Shown: piece by piece, positions 33,925 through 43,016 of the stretch
How positions within the stretch are numbered: the first letter of the stretch is position 1
How the letters are laid out: each line of letters opens with the position of its first letter
Assembly: GCA_036267155.1 (NCBI GenBank)
Contig: DATAWP010000039.1
Coordinates: 1 to 64,000 of the forward strand
Reading direction: 5' to 3'
Origin: PALSA-1353 sp036267155
GTDB taxonomy: Bacteria; Planctomycetota; Phycisphaerae; Tepidisphaerales; Tepidisphaeraceae
DNA length: 64,000 nt
Program-made: the position numbers and the translations under genes
The notes under the pieces: model-generated
What the model saw: the letters and a program-made list of their open reading frames with translations, nothing else
Told to the model about the DNA's origin: nothing
The model's database searches: none

Positions 33925-35412
33925 ATGTCACCATCAACCGGCCTTCGGAACTGGACCAAGCTCGCCCTCGCCTGCGGGATCGCCGCATCCGCATGGGCCT
34001 TGGCCGGCAACACCACCGCCCCCACCACGTCCCCGGCCGCAGCCGACCTCCCTTCCAGCTACACGGCCGTCCATCGTGGAAATCTCGACCTCGCCCTCGA
34101 TTTCAAAGGCGTCTTCGATCCCGTGCAATCGTTCGAGGTCCGCCTTAATCCCCGGCGATACCACGATGATTTCATCATCCATCACGTCGTCGCCCCGGGC
34201 ATGAAAGTTTCCAAAGGCGACGTGCTTCTGGAACTGGATACCGACAAAATCGACGCCGCGATCGCCGCGGCCCAGAACGAATTGAACATCGCCCGCGCCA
34301 ATCTTGCCAAGGCCCAGTCCGATGTCCGGCTCGGCGAACAGGCCGATGCACAGTCCATGTCCACCGCGAAACAGCAGCTCGTGGATTCGCAGACCACGTT
34401 GAAGCGATGGGACGACATCGATTCCAGCATCGCGCTCCTGGCGAATTCGATGGTTTCCAGATTTTCAGATTACTACGTTGAGAACGACACGGACGAGCTG
34501 AATGAGCTGAAGAAGATGTACAAATCCGAAGATCTCACCAACGAGACCGCGGATATCGTCATGAAGCGTGCCGTCCGCGTCCTGGACCTGGAAAAGTTGA
34601 CGTCCAAAACCGCGCATGCCGCCACCGAACGTTACGCCGATTTCGAAGCGGCCGTCCAGCGCGAGCAGTTGGTCAACGGGGTTGACCAGCAATCGATCGG
34701 CGTCGCGCAGCTCAACGCGGCCCAGGTCCAAGGTTCCGATCTGCGCCAGACCAGCCTCGTCACCGCCCAGGCCGCGGAGGAGGAAGCACGCAAAAATTTC
34801 GATCAGCTTCAACGCGATCGCGAATTTTTTTCCGTCGCCTCCGGCATCGACGGCGTCGTCGTCTACGGCAGCTTCCAACAGAAGGCCTGGAAACCCATTG
34901 AACCCGCCCAACTCGCCCCCGGTGAAAAAGTCCAGGCCGACCAGGTTCTTCTGACCGTTTACAGCCCAGGTAAACTGGGTCTCATCGCCGAATGCCCCGA
35001 AAATCAGGTCGGCTATTTTTCCGCCGGAACCAAGGTCCGCATCACGCCCCAGGCCATGCCCGATCTTACCTACGACGGCACTTGCCGAACCCCGCCGGTC
35101 ATTTCCGAAACCCAGGGCTCGGAGCAGATATTCAACATCGCCGTCGATCTCCCCCCTGTCGATCAGCGGCTGGCGCCCGGATACCGGGCCGATGTCAACT
35201 ACAACGCCGGCGACCGCAGGAACGTGCTGCTCGTCCCCGTCTCCGCTGTTTGGAGAGACAAAGTCTGGATTTCCAAACCCGGCTCCAGCGCTGTTGCGGA
35301 ACCGCGCTCCGTTGTTATCGGCGCATCGGACGGCCGGAACGTCGAGATCAAGTCCGGCCTCTCCGAAGGTGAAATCGTACTCACCGAGGCCTTGCGTCCC
35401 GCGGCACGGTGA
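33925..35412 (+). CDS. HlyD-type periplasmic adaptor protein
   Basis: The 495-residue protein has an N-terminal export segment (KLALACGIAASAWALAG), a biotinyl-lipoyl-like half (VVAPGMKVSKGDVLLELDTD), a long alpha-helical hairpin (about 105-300, ELNIARANLAKAQSDVRLGE and later helices) and the second lipoyl half (SGIDGVVVYGS). Beta-barrel segments such as LGLIAECPENQVGYFSAGTK follow. These adaptors link inner-membrane ABC or RND pumps to an outer-membrane channel. No pump gene lies next to it: the next gene is a toroid-fold lipoprotein starting 7 bp later. The partner must be encoded elsewhere, or the pair does something other than efflux. Confidence 0.82.
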   Translation: MSPSTGLRNWTKLALACGIAASAWALAGNTTAPTTSPAAADLPSSYTAVHRGNLDLALDFKGVFDPVQSFEVRLNPRRYHDDFIIHHVVAPGMKVSKGDVLLELDTDKIDAAIAAAQNELNIARANLAKAQSDVRLGEQADAQSMSTAKQQLVDSQTTLKRWDDIDSSIALLANSMVSRFSDYYVENDTDELNELKKMYKSEDLTNETADIVMKRAVRVLDLEKLTSKTAHAATERYADFEAAVQREQLVNGVDQQSIGVAQLNAAQVQGSDLRQTSLVTAQAAEEEARKNFDQLQRDREFFSVASGIDGVVVYGSFQQKAWKPIEPAQLAPGEKVQADQVLLTVYSPGKLGLIAECPENQVGYFSAGTKVRITPQAMPDLTYDGTCRTPPVISETQGSEQIFNIAVDLPPVDQRLAPGYRADVNYNAGDRRNVLLVPVSAVWRDKVWISKPGSSAVAEPRSVVIGASDGRNVEIKSGLSEGEIVLTEALRPAAR

Positions 35413-35418
35413 GTACCC

Positions 35419-36579
35419 ATGCATCAAACACCCTTCCACGCTCGAGCGCTCAGATTTGGAATCCTGGTTCTCATCTTTCCATTGCTTTGCGCCTGTTCCA
35501 CTCATGCGGCACCTTCGACTCGCCCGGCCGCGGCTTCCCCACTCCATACCCACACCTACGCCCGGCCCATCGACCGAGCCATCGCCGACGGAGTCGCGTT
35601 TCTTGAATCGAGCCAAAACCCTAACGGATCATGGGGCACCGGCACCGTCACCCACGGCAACGAAATCATCGTCAGCGTGCCCGGCTCCCACAACGCGTTC
35701 CGCGTCGCGGTCACTTGCCTGTGCGTCATGGCCCTCCGTGAAGCCGGTGAACACGAGGCCCACGATCGCGGCGTCGAATTCCTGCTGAGCCACCCCGACG
35801 TCCGCCGTGGCGACGCCGAATTGCTCTACAATGTCTGGGCTCACGCCTACATGGTCGAGGCCCTGTCAATCGAGTCGGCCACTAACAACGATCCCCGCAT
35901 CCGCGAGGCGATCAACTTCCATCTCGATCGCATGGCCCGCTACGAAACCTTCACCGGCGGATGGGACTATTACGATTTCAACGGCGGCACTCAGCAACCC
36001 GCCGGCGGCCCCACCAGCTTCGGCACCGCCGCCGGACTCGTCGCGCTGTACGATGCCCGCCATGCCGGATACGACGTTTCCAGCGACATGGTGAATCGCT
36101 GCCTCCGCCGACTCGCCGAAATGCGGCTCCCCAACGGCGCGGTCCTCTACGGCACCGACTTCAAATACATGCCGCTGCTTCCCGCCAACATGCTCCGCGG
36201 CAGCATCGGCCGCGCTGTCGCCACCGATTACGCCATGCTGCTGTGGGGCGCGCCCAAGGTCGATCCCGCCGTCTGCCGTCAAGCTCTCGACAATTTCTTC
36301 CGCGAGCATGCCGCTCTTGAAATGGGCCGAAAAACGCCGATTCCGCATTCGTCCTGGTATCAGACCTCCGGCTACTACTATTATTTCGATCACTATTACG
36401 CCGCCTGCCTGATCGAACTTCTCGGCCCTGACGCCAAACGGCAGTACGCTTCTCAGCTCACGGAGGTGATTCTTCCTCACCAGGAACCGGACGGCTCATG
36501 GTGGGACTATCCGATGTGGGACTACGACAAGCCGTACGGAACGGCATTCGCGATTATGACGCTGCTGCGCTGCAAATGA
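35419..36579 (+). CDS. lipoprotein with prenyltransferase/squalene-cyclase-like toroid fold
   Basis: This 386-residue protein has a lipoprotein-type signal (LVLIFPLLCACS, with LLCAC as a probable lipobox). It then has a series of helical repeats typical of the alpha/alpha toroid: AIADGVAFLESSQNPNGSWG at the start, FTGGWDYYDFNGGTQQPAGG in the middle and QEPDGSWWDYPMWDYDKPYG at the end. The Q-x-x-x-G-SW pattern is shared with squalene cyclases, but the catalytic DXDD-type motif is not visible, so it may bind rather than cyclise. Planctomycetes carry many such proteins, often in surface-associated operons. It starts 7 bp after the HlyD gene, so the two are co-expressed. Confidence 0.75.
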   Translation: MHQTPFHARALRFGILVLIFPLLCACSTHAAPSTRPAAASPLHTHTYARPIDRAIADGVAFLESSQNPNGSWGTGTVTHGNEIIVSVPGSHNAFRVAVTCLCVMALREAGEHEAHDRGVEFLLSHPDVRRGDAELLYNVWAHAYMVEALSIESATNNDPRIREAINFHLDRMARYETFTGGWDYYDFNGGTQQPAGGPTSFGTAAGLVALYDARHAGYDVSSDMVNRCLRRLAEMRLPNGAVLYGTDFKYMPLLPANMLRGSIGRAVATDYAMLLWGAPKVDPAVCRQALDNFFREHAALEMGRKTPIPHSSWYQTSGYYYYFDHYYAACLIELLGPDAKRQYASQLTEVILPHQEPDGSWWDYPMWDYDKPYGTAFAIMTLLRCK

Positions 36580-36707
36580 AAAACCCCCTGCCGGGCAATA
36601 TGCCGGGCAATGTGCCAGGCCGATTCAATTCGCAGTTGTGTTCCGATCCCCCCGGGCGCGCTCAACTCGTCTCCAACGGCGAACGGCTGTATAAAGTTGC
36701 CGCGCAC

Positions 36708-38681
36708 ATGACTCCACCGGCGATCCAACAGGCCTTCGATCTGGCATTGCAACACCACAAGGCCGGGCGGCTGCGCGAGGCCGAGCAGCTTTATCGGCAA
36801 ATCCTGGCCCAGCATCCGGGGCATACGGATGCGGTGCACTATCTGGGTGTGATTGCCCACCAGCTCGGGCGGAATGACCTGGCCATCGATTTGATCCGCA
36901 GGGCGATCGCCCTCAATCCCAACTTGCCCGAAGCGCACAACAATCTCAGCAAAGCCCTGCGAGACCAGGGACAGCTTGACGAGGCCATCGCCTCCGCTCG
37001 ACAGGCCATCGCCCTCAACCCCAATTTGTCCGAAGCCCGCAACAATCTCGGCATTGCCCTGGCGGACAAAGGACAACTTGATGAGGCGATCGTCGCCTAT
37101 CGTCAGGCCATCGCGCTCAAACCTGACTACGCTGAAGCTTACAACAACCTCGGCAACGCGCTGGCAAACAACGGACAACTCGATGAGGCCATCGCCGGTT
37201 ATCGCCAAGCCATCGCTCTCAAGCCCAACTATGCCGAAGCCCATAGCAATCTCGGCATTGCCCTGGCAGACCAGCGCAAACTTGACGAAGCCCTCGCCGC
37301 CTATCGCCAAGCCATCGCTCTAAAGCCCAATCTTGCCGAAGCGCACAACAATCTCGGCTATGCATTGAAGGACATGGGGCAACTCGACGATGCCATTGCC
37401 GCTCATCGGCACGCGATTCGGATCAAGCCCGATTACGTCAAAGCGCACGACAATCTGGTCTTCACTCTCCAATTTCATCCCGGCTACGACGGTGCAATGA
37501 TCCATGAGGAACTGCGCCGCTGGGACCAGCAACACGCCGAGCCGCTCAAGAAGTTGATTCAATCCCACTCCAACAACCGCGATCCCCAGCGCCGATTGCG
37601 CATCGGCTACGTCTCGCCGGATCTCGGCCAACATGCGGTCGGCCAGAGCCTGCTGCCGCTGTTGCGGGAGCACGATCATCGGCAAATGGAGATCTTCTGT
37701 TACTCCAGTATCGTCCGGCCCGACGCCCTCACCGGCCAACTTCGGCGCCACGCCGATGTCTGGCGCAGCATCGTGGGGCTGTCTGACTTCCAGGCTGCTA
37801 CTCTGATTCGGCAGGACCGAATCGACATTCTGGTGGACTTGTCGCTGCACACGGCGAAAAACCATCTTTTGGTGTTCGCTCACAAACCCGCCCCGGTGCA
37901 GGTAACATATCTGGGCTACTGCGGCAGCACGGGCATGGACGCGATGGATTACCGCCTGTCCGATCCATATCTGGATCCATCGGATTCAGACTTATCATTT
38001 TACAGCGAGCGGACCATCCGGCTGCCGGAAACGTATTGGTGTTACCGCGTCGCCGGCCCAACCCCCGAGCCGTCGCCGCCGCCCGTTTCCATGACTGAAT
38101 ACATCACCTTCGGTTGCCTGAACAATTTCGCCAAAGCTTCGCCCCCCGCGCTGGACCTGTGGGCGGAAATTCTGCGAGCCGTGCCGTCGTCGCGGCTGAT
38201 CGTTCATTCGCATCCAGGAACACACGTCGATGCCGTGCGGCGGCGTTTTGCCGGCAACGGCGTTTCGCCGGATCGACTGGAGTTTCCGACCCGTCAGCCA
38301 TGGCCGCAATACATCCAAACCTATGGCCGCATCGACATTGCTCTGGATCCTTTCCCCTGGGGCGGAGGAATCACGACGTGCGATGCGTTATGGATGGGCG
38401 TGGCGATGGTGACCCTCCTCGGCCGGACCGCCGTCGGACGCGGCGGTGCAAGCATTTTGACCAACCTCGGCCTGCCGGAACTCATCGCCCAGACGCCGCA
38501 GCAGTACGTTCAGATCGCCGCCGGCCTGGCCAGTGATTTGCCGCGGCTGGCCGAATTGCGCCGAACGCTGCGTGCGCGGATGCAGTCATCCCCGCTGATG
38601 GACGCTCCGCGTTTCGCGCGCAATGTCGAAGCCGCCTACCGCCAAATGTGGCGAGCCGGGTGCGCGGATGTGGACCTGTAA
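36708..38681 (+). CDS. TPR/SPINDLY-type O-GlcNAc transferase
   Basis: The 657-residue protein has about 7 tetratricopeptide repeats (ALNPNLPEAHNNLSKALRDQ and similar) over residues 1-250, then a GT41 domain: RRLRIGYVSPDLGQHAVGQS, HKPAPVQVTYLGYCGSTGMD, EYITFGCLNNFAKASPPALD and LDPFPWGGGITTCDALWMGV. This is the O-GlcNAc transferase fold (UDP-GlcNAc to protein Ser/Thr) with the TPR domain as substrate guide. I chose the ATG at 36708 (MTPPAIQQAFDLALQHHKAG) because the paralogue at 38964 starts MTQFTIDQAMPIALQHHQAG; an ATG at 36576 overlaps the previous stop. The sugar donor links it to hexosamine supply, but the protein acceptor is unknown. Confidence 0.9.
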   Translation: MTPPAIQQAFDLALQHHKAGRLREAEQLYRQILAQHPGHTDAVHYLGVIAHQLGRNDLAIDLIRRAIALNPNLPEAHNNLSKALRDQGQLDEAIASARQAIALNPNLSEARNNLGIALADKGQLDEAIVAYRQAIALKPDYAEAYNNLGNALANNGQLDEAIAGYRQAIALKPNYAEAHSNLGIALADQRKLDEALAAYRQAIALKPNLAEAHNNLGYALKDMGQLDDAIAAHRHAIRIKPDYVKAHDNLVFTLQFHPGYDGAMIHEELRRWDQQHAEPLKKLIQSHSNNRDPQRRLRIGYVSPDLGQHAVGQSLLPLLREHDHRQMEIFCYSSIVRPDALTGQLRRHADVWRSIVGLSDFQAATLIRQDRIDILVDLSLHTAKNHLLVFAHKPAPVQVTYLGYCGSTGMDAMDYRLSDPYLDPSDSDLSFYSERTIRLPETYWCYRVAGPTPEPSPPPVSMTEYITFGCLNNFAKASPPALDLWAEILRAVPSSRLIVHSHPGTHVDAVRRRFAGNGVSPDRLEFPTRQPWPQYIQTYGRIDIALDPFPWGGGITTCDALWMGVAMVTLLGRTAVGRGGASILTNLGLPELIAQTPQQYVQIAAGLASDLPRLAELRRTLRARMQSSPLMDAPRFARNVEAAYRQMWRAGCADVDL

Positions 38682-38963
38682 ATCGCCATGGAAGGTGATC
38701 CTCGTCGCCCATGAATTGGCCGAACAATCGCTTCCGGATCGCTCCGGCAAATCCTCGCGTCACGATTTCACGCTCGCCAAGCGAAGTTGAGTCCGGATTT
38801 GGGCAAAGGTATTGGTGTGAACGCTCGGCAGCGGCGGAGGATTTGCATTCACTGCGGGAGGAATTGACGAATCCAAGTTCACACCGTCCCCGGGCAATGC
38901 TGATTCCGTATCAGCCATGATCCAACTATACTTCGGATTCCTCAATAATCGAGAAACTGACGG

Positions 38964-40679
38964 ATGACGCAGTTCACCATCGATCAGGCGATGCCGATTG
39001 CATTGCAGCACCACCAGGCCGGAAGGTTGGCCGAAGCCGAGGCGATCTATTGCCAGGTTCTGGCGGGTCAGCCCAATCATCCCGATGCATTGCACCTGCT
39101 TGGCGATATTGCTCTTCAGACGGGCCGATTGGACATGGCCATCGTGTCGATCCGCCGGGCCGTCGCGGCCAATCCCGGCATCGCGGAATTTCACAATAGC
39201 CTGGGCAACGCCTTGAATGAAAAGAAATTGTTCGACGAAGCCATCACCGCCCTCCGGCGAGCCATTCAGATCAAGCCCGCGTATGCCGAGGCGCAAAACA
39301 ATCTCGGCATTTCGTTGCGCGGCAAAGGTCTGCTTGATGAGTCCATCGCCGCTTATCGCCAGGCGATTGCCTTCAGTCCCAAATATGCAGAAGCCCACAG
39401 CAATCTCGGCAACGCGCTGAAAGACCAAAAAAAACTCGATGAAGCGATTGCCGCGTTTCACGCGGCCATCGCTCTCAATCCCAAGTCTCCCGAAGTTCAC
39501 AATAATCTCGGCGTCGCCCTGCGGCAAAACGGCCAACTTGCCGAGGCTGTCGCCGCCTATCAGCGAGCGCTCGCCTTGCGGCCCAATCATGCGGAAACCC
39601 ACAGCAATCTCGGAGTTGCCCTGAGAGATCAAGGTCAACTCAATGAGGCCATTGCCGCCTATGAGCAGGCCATCGCGCTCAGGCCCAGCTACGCCGAAGC
39701 CCATTACAACCTTTCTTTAGCACTTTTGGCGCGGGGAGATCTTCAACAAGGGTGGGACGAATATGATTGGCGAGGGAAATGTGAGGATATTTCCCCTCCG
39801 CGAAATTTCACTCGGCCGCCCTGGGACGGCTGTCCATTGGAAGGCCGCACTATTCTGCTGTACACGGAGCAGGGCTTTGGGGATGCCCTGCAATTCGTCC
39901 GATATTTGCCGCTGGTGGCCCGGCGAGGCGGGAAGATCATCGTTGGATGTCAGGCGGAACTACAACGGCTGTTCCAGACCGCGGCGGCGGAATGCCAAAT
40001 CGTGGTCCCAGGCGAATTCTTGCCGCCTTTTGATTTTCACTGTTCTCTGCTTAGTTTGCTGCGTGTTTTCGGGACGACTTTGGCCAATATTCCCAACATC
40101 GTGCCCTATCTGCGGGCCGATGCCGAAGATATCCGAAGATGGCAACAGCGGCTGGCGAACGAATCTCCACTCGTGAATGTGGGTCTGGCATGGGCGGGAA
40201 GTCCAAGGCATAAGAATGACCGCAACCGCTCGACGACGCTGGCGAGATTGGCCCCGCTGGGGGAGGTGCCCGGCGTGCGTTTCGTCAGCCTGCAGAAAGG
40301 CGAGCCTGCTATTATCATGTCAACGGCGGCGGCTGAAAGTGAACGTAAGATTTCGTCGGCGGGTTTGCAGCTTGTCGATTGGACGCAGGAACTGAAGGAT
40401 TTCGGTGATACGGCTGGGTTGATCGCTAATCTGGATCTAGTCATCGCCGTGGACACGGCGGTGGCGCACCTGGCCGGTGCGATGGGCAAACCGGTCTGGA
40501 CGCTGTTGCCGTTTGCCCCGGACTGGCGCTGGATGCTGGAGCGCGAGGACAGCCCCTGGTATCCGACGATGCGTTTGTTCCGGCAGAAGACGCTGGGCGA
40601 CTGGAAGGAAGTGATCGATCGGGTTGCTCGCGCGCTTTCCGACTATTCAAGGGTTGCGCAACAGAGCGCGGAGAATTGA
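38964..40679 (+). CDS. TPR-repeat glycosyltransferase, heptosyltransferase (GT9)-like
   Basis: The 571-residue protein has about 8 TPR units (residues 1-270) closely related to those of the upstream gene, then a GT-B-type domain: GRTILLYTEQGFGDALQFVR, VNVGLAWAGSPRHKNDRNRS and LDLVIAVDTAVAHLAGAMGK, as in GT9 glycosyltransferases. The final PDWRWMLEREDSPWYPTMRL is typical of the TPR-GT9-like family abundant in planctomycetes and proteobacteria. No membrane segment is seen. The 282-bp gap between the two TPR genes (38682-38963) shows no gene. It probably works on a surface glycan or glycoprotein. Confidence 0.85.
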   Translation: MTQFTIDQAMPIALQHHQAGRLAEAEAIYCQVLAGQPNHPDALHLLGDIALQTGRLDMAIVSIRRAVAANPGIAEFHNSLGNALNEKKLFDEAITALRRAIQIKPAYAEAQNNLGISLRGKGLLDESIAAYRQAIAFSPKYAEAHSNLGNALKDQKKLDEAIAAFHAAIALNPKSPEVHNNLGVALRQNGQLAEAVAAYQRALALRPNHAETHSNLGVALRDQGQLNEAIAAYEQAIALRPSYAEAHYNLSLALLARGDLQQGWDEYDWRGKCEDISPPRNFTRPPWDGCPLEGRTILLYTEQGFGDALQFVRYLPLVARRGGKIIVGCQAELQRLFQTAAAECQIVVPGEFLPPFDFHCSLLSLLRVFGTTLANIPNIVPYLRADAEDIRRWQQRLANESPLVNVGLAWAGSPRHKNDRNRSTTLARLAPLGEVPGVRFVSLQKGEPAIIMSTAAAESERKISSAGLQLVDWTQELKDFGDTAGLIANLDLVIAVDTAVAHLAGAMGKPVWTLLPFAPDWRWMLEREDSPWYPTMRLFRQKTLGDWKEVIDRVARALSDYSRVAQQSAEN

Positions 40680-40712
40680 CAATTTTAAGCCGTTCGCGCA
40701 GGGTCGGCACCC

Positions 40713-42824
40713 ATGAGTTTTTTTTCAATTCGCCGCCTCCAACTCCTCACGGTTCTTTCGTTCCTGGTTTTTTTTGGGAACGCCTCTTCAGTCCAGGCTC
40801 AGGGAGACCCGGCGGTGGGAAAAACCGCCGGTTCGGATGCCGGAACGACCAACAGACCCGTCTGGCTCGGGAACAAAATCGGCATCTCCGATAAGGTGCC
40901 TAAACCATGGACGCCGGTCGAGGCAAAGGCTTCCTCCGATGGCAAGGCCACCTTTAATGTTTGGGGCCGCAGCTACCAGTATGACGGGGGCCTCTTTCCC
41001 AGCCAGATCACGGCCCTTAACAACCCGCTCCTGGCGGCCCCAATTAAACTGGTCATGGCGCCCGCCCCCGATTCTCCTCCCGCAGCCGCCATTCTGGTGA
41101 TGGGGGACACGAAACCGGGCGTCGTACATTTCCAGACGACCCAGGGTGCGATCAAGGTTGATAGCCGGATCGAGTTCGACGGCATGATGTGGTTTGAAGT
41201 CACTCTTCCGCCCGGACGGATCGAGGCGCTCTCTTTGGAAATTCCCCTGCGCCCGGAGATGGCCACGCTGCAACAGGTCTCCCATGGGAGTTATGCATGG
41301 GAGGGGCCCTCCGCCGTTTTCCCGGGAAAGACTCCGAAAACCTGGAGTTCCGCCTGGCAGGAATGTATGTGGCTGGGCAACGAGAATGCCGGCCTTTCGT
41401 GGTTTGCCGAATCCCAACAATACTGGAGTCTGTCGGACCGAAAACGCGCGATGGAAATCACGCAGCGAGACGACCGCACCATCCTGAAGATCAACCTGGT
41501 GACCCGGTCCCATTCTTATAAAACCAGTCCTGTCTTCCGTTTTGGCATCGAAGCGACTCCGATGCGACCGATGCTGAAAGACTGGCGCGCGCTGCAATTC
41601 GTTTACGACGCGCACGATCCCAACGTCCGGCCGCCGGGCGCCAATATGGCCATCTCCTGGTGGATGAGTTGGTCTCCCCATATCGGCAGTCCCTTCGAGG
41701 TCATGCCGACGATGAAGGCGACGGTCGATGCCTGGCATCAACTCGGAGTCAAGGTGATCCCCTACAATGCGCTTTGGGCAGTCAATGAAAAGGGACCCGA
41801 GGTAGCCGCCTGGAAGAAAGAATGGGAGGTCTCTCCCTTCGTGGATGCCGGCGGCGAGGGGGATCAAATTCTTCTAGCCGTGGGCCTCAAGAGTTCCTAT
41901 GCGGATTATTTCATTTATGGGCTGCACGAGATGTTGAAGACGGGCGGTTGGGACGGCTTCTACTTCGACTTCGGCCAGGGAGCGGTTGCCGACAGCAACA
42001 AACTTCATAACTCCGGCTACGTGGATGAGCGCGGCGTCCGGCGTCCCACGTACGACATTCTCGCCCAGCGTGAATTCCTGAAGCGGGTCTTGATCATGTT
42101 CCAGGACGAGTTCGGCATCGAGGATCCGCTCATTATGCTGCACCTTTCGGACAATAAAATTCCGCCCCTCCATGGCTTGGCCAATATTTATTTCGATGGC
42201 GAGCAGTTTGACTTTTCCCCGGTCAAGGTGGAGGACGACTATACGAAGGTCATCTCGCTCGACCGGTTCCGGGCCGAGTTTCTCGGGACCCAATTCGGCG
42301 GAGCGTCCGTGCTGCTCCCGGAATTGGGCGAGTTCTTTGGCAAACTCCTGAAGATTCCTGTTGCCCAGAGAGCAAACAGCCCGATCAAGCGGGACTTCGA
42401 CAAGGCGATTGACACCGTGCTGATTTTTCCCTTCCTGCACGGCACCATCCTTGCGCCCGATTGGCTCGACCAGGATTACGTGGGTCCTCTGTTCGAAGCG
42501 CGCGCAAAATTCGGCATGGGTGACGCCAGGTTCGTCGGTTACTGGGAGAAGAATTCCGCCTTGACCCTGCACAACGAAAGCGACACGCTCAAGGCCAGCG
42601 CCTATGTGAAGAAGGACAAGCTCTGGCTGGTGGTGGCCAATCTCGGGACAGACTCGCAGACCGCGACCGTCACCCTCGATCTGGCAAAGCTTGGAGCAAC
42701 CGGCATCCCCTTGGGCATGCCGTGGAAAAATGTCTTTGGCGTGGGCGACGTCCCCAAACCTGGCAAAAATGTGGACGTGAATGTTCCAGCCAAGAGCCTC
42801 CGTATTCTTGAACTTGGCAATTAA
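40713..42824 (+). CDS. secreted glycoside-hydrolase-like protein (DUF6067/GH123-like)
   Basis: The 703-residue protein has a signal peptide (LTVLSFLVFFGNASSVQAQG), an N-terminal beta-sandwich (about 50-290, with ECMWLGNENAGLSWFAESQQ and YWSLSDRKRAMEITQRDDRT), and a TIM-barrel-like half (about 300-600: ANMAISWWMSWSPHIGSPFE, MLKTGGWDGFYFDFGQGAV, NIYFDGEQFDFSPV). The DFG and DGEQ segments with acidic residues at strand ends suit a glycoside hydrolase active site. This pattern fits the DUF6067/GH123-like group, which often acts on GalNAc or related sugars, but the substrate is unknown here. A small C-terminal beta domain closes the protein. It lies 33 bp after the TPR glycosyltransferase. Confidence 0.72.
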   Translation: MSFFSIRRLQLLTVLSFLVFFGNASSVQAQGDPAVGKTAGSDAGTTNRPVWLGNKIGISDKVPKPWTPVEAKASSDGKATFNVWGRSYQYDGGLFPSQITALNNPLLAAPIKLVMAPAPDSPPAAAILVMGDTKPGVVHFQTTQGAIKVDSRIEFDGMMWFEVTLPPGRIEALSLEIPLRPEMATLQQVSHGSYAWEGPSAVFPGKTPKTWSSAWQECMWLGNENAGLSWFAESQQYWSLSDRKRAMEITQRDDRTILKINLVTRSHSYKTSPVFRFGIEATPMRPMLKDWRALQFVYDAHDPNVRPPGANMAISWWMSWSPHIGSPFEVMPTMKATVDAWHQLGVKVIPYNALWAVNEKGPEVAAWKKEWEVSPFVDAGGEGDQILLAVGLKSSYADYFIYGLHEMLKTGGWDGFYFDFGQGAVADSNKLHNSGYVDERGVRRPTYDILAQREFLKRVLIMFQDEFGIEDPLIMLHLSDNKIPPLHGLANIYFDGEQFDFSPVKVEDDYTKVISLDRFRAEFLGTQFGGASVLLPELGEFFGKLLKIPVAQRANSPIKRDFDKAIDTVLIFPFLHGTILAPDWLDQDYVGPLFEARAKFGMGDARFVGYWEKNSALTLHNESDTLKASAYVKKDKLWLVVANLGTDSQTATVTLDLAKLGATGIPLGMPWKNVFGVGDVPKPGKNVDVNVPAKSLRILELGN

Positions 42825-43016
42825 CCAGTTGCTTTGATATCCTTTGCTTTCTCTGCTGCCAAAGGCAGGCGAGGGACGATTACCGTGTACATCATGAAAC
42901 GCGACGGAATAACAGCCTTTTATTAATTCATTATGCCCGGGCCTTTCATCCGCTCAATGTTTGCCCATTGAAATACCGAAGAAACATTTGTACCGATAGG
43001 GCATGGAGACCTTGAA

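Noticed and set aside
36498..36707. Earlier starts for the O-GlcNAc transferase (36498, or 36576 as an ATGA overlap)
   Set aside because: The paralogue at 38964 aligns from its first residue with the protein started at 36708; the extra residues look unlike a TPR protein.
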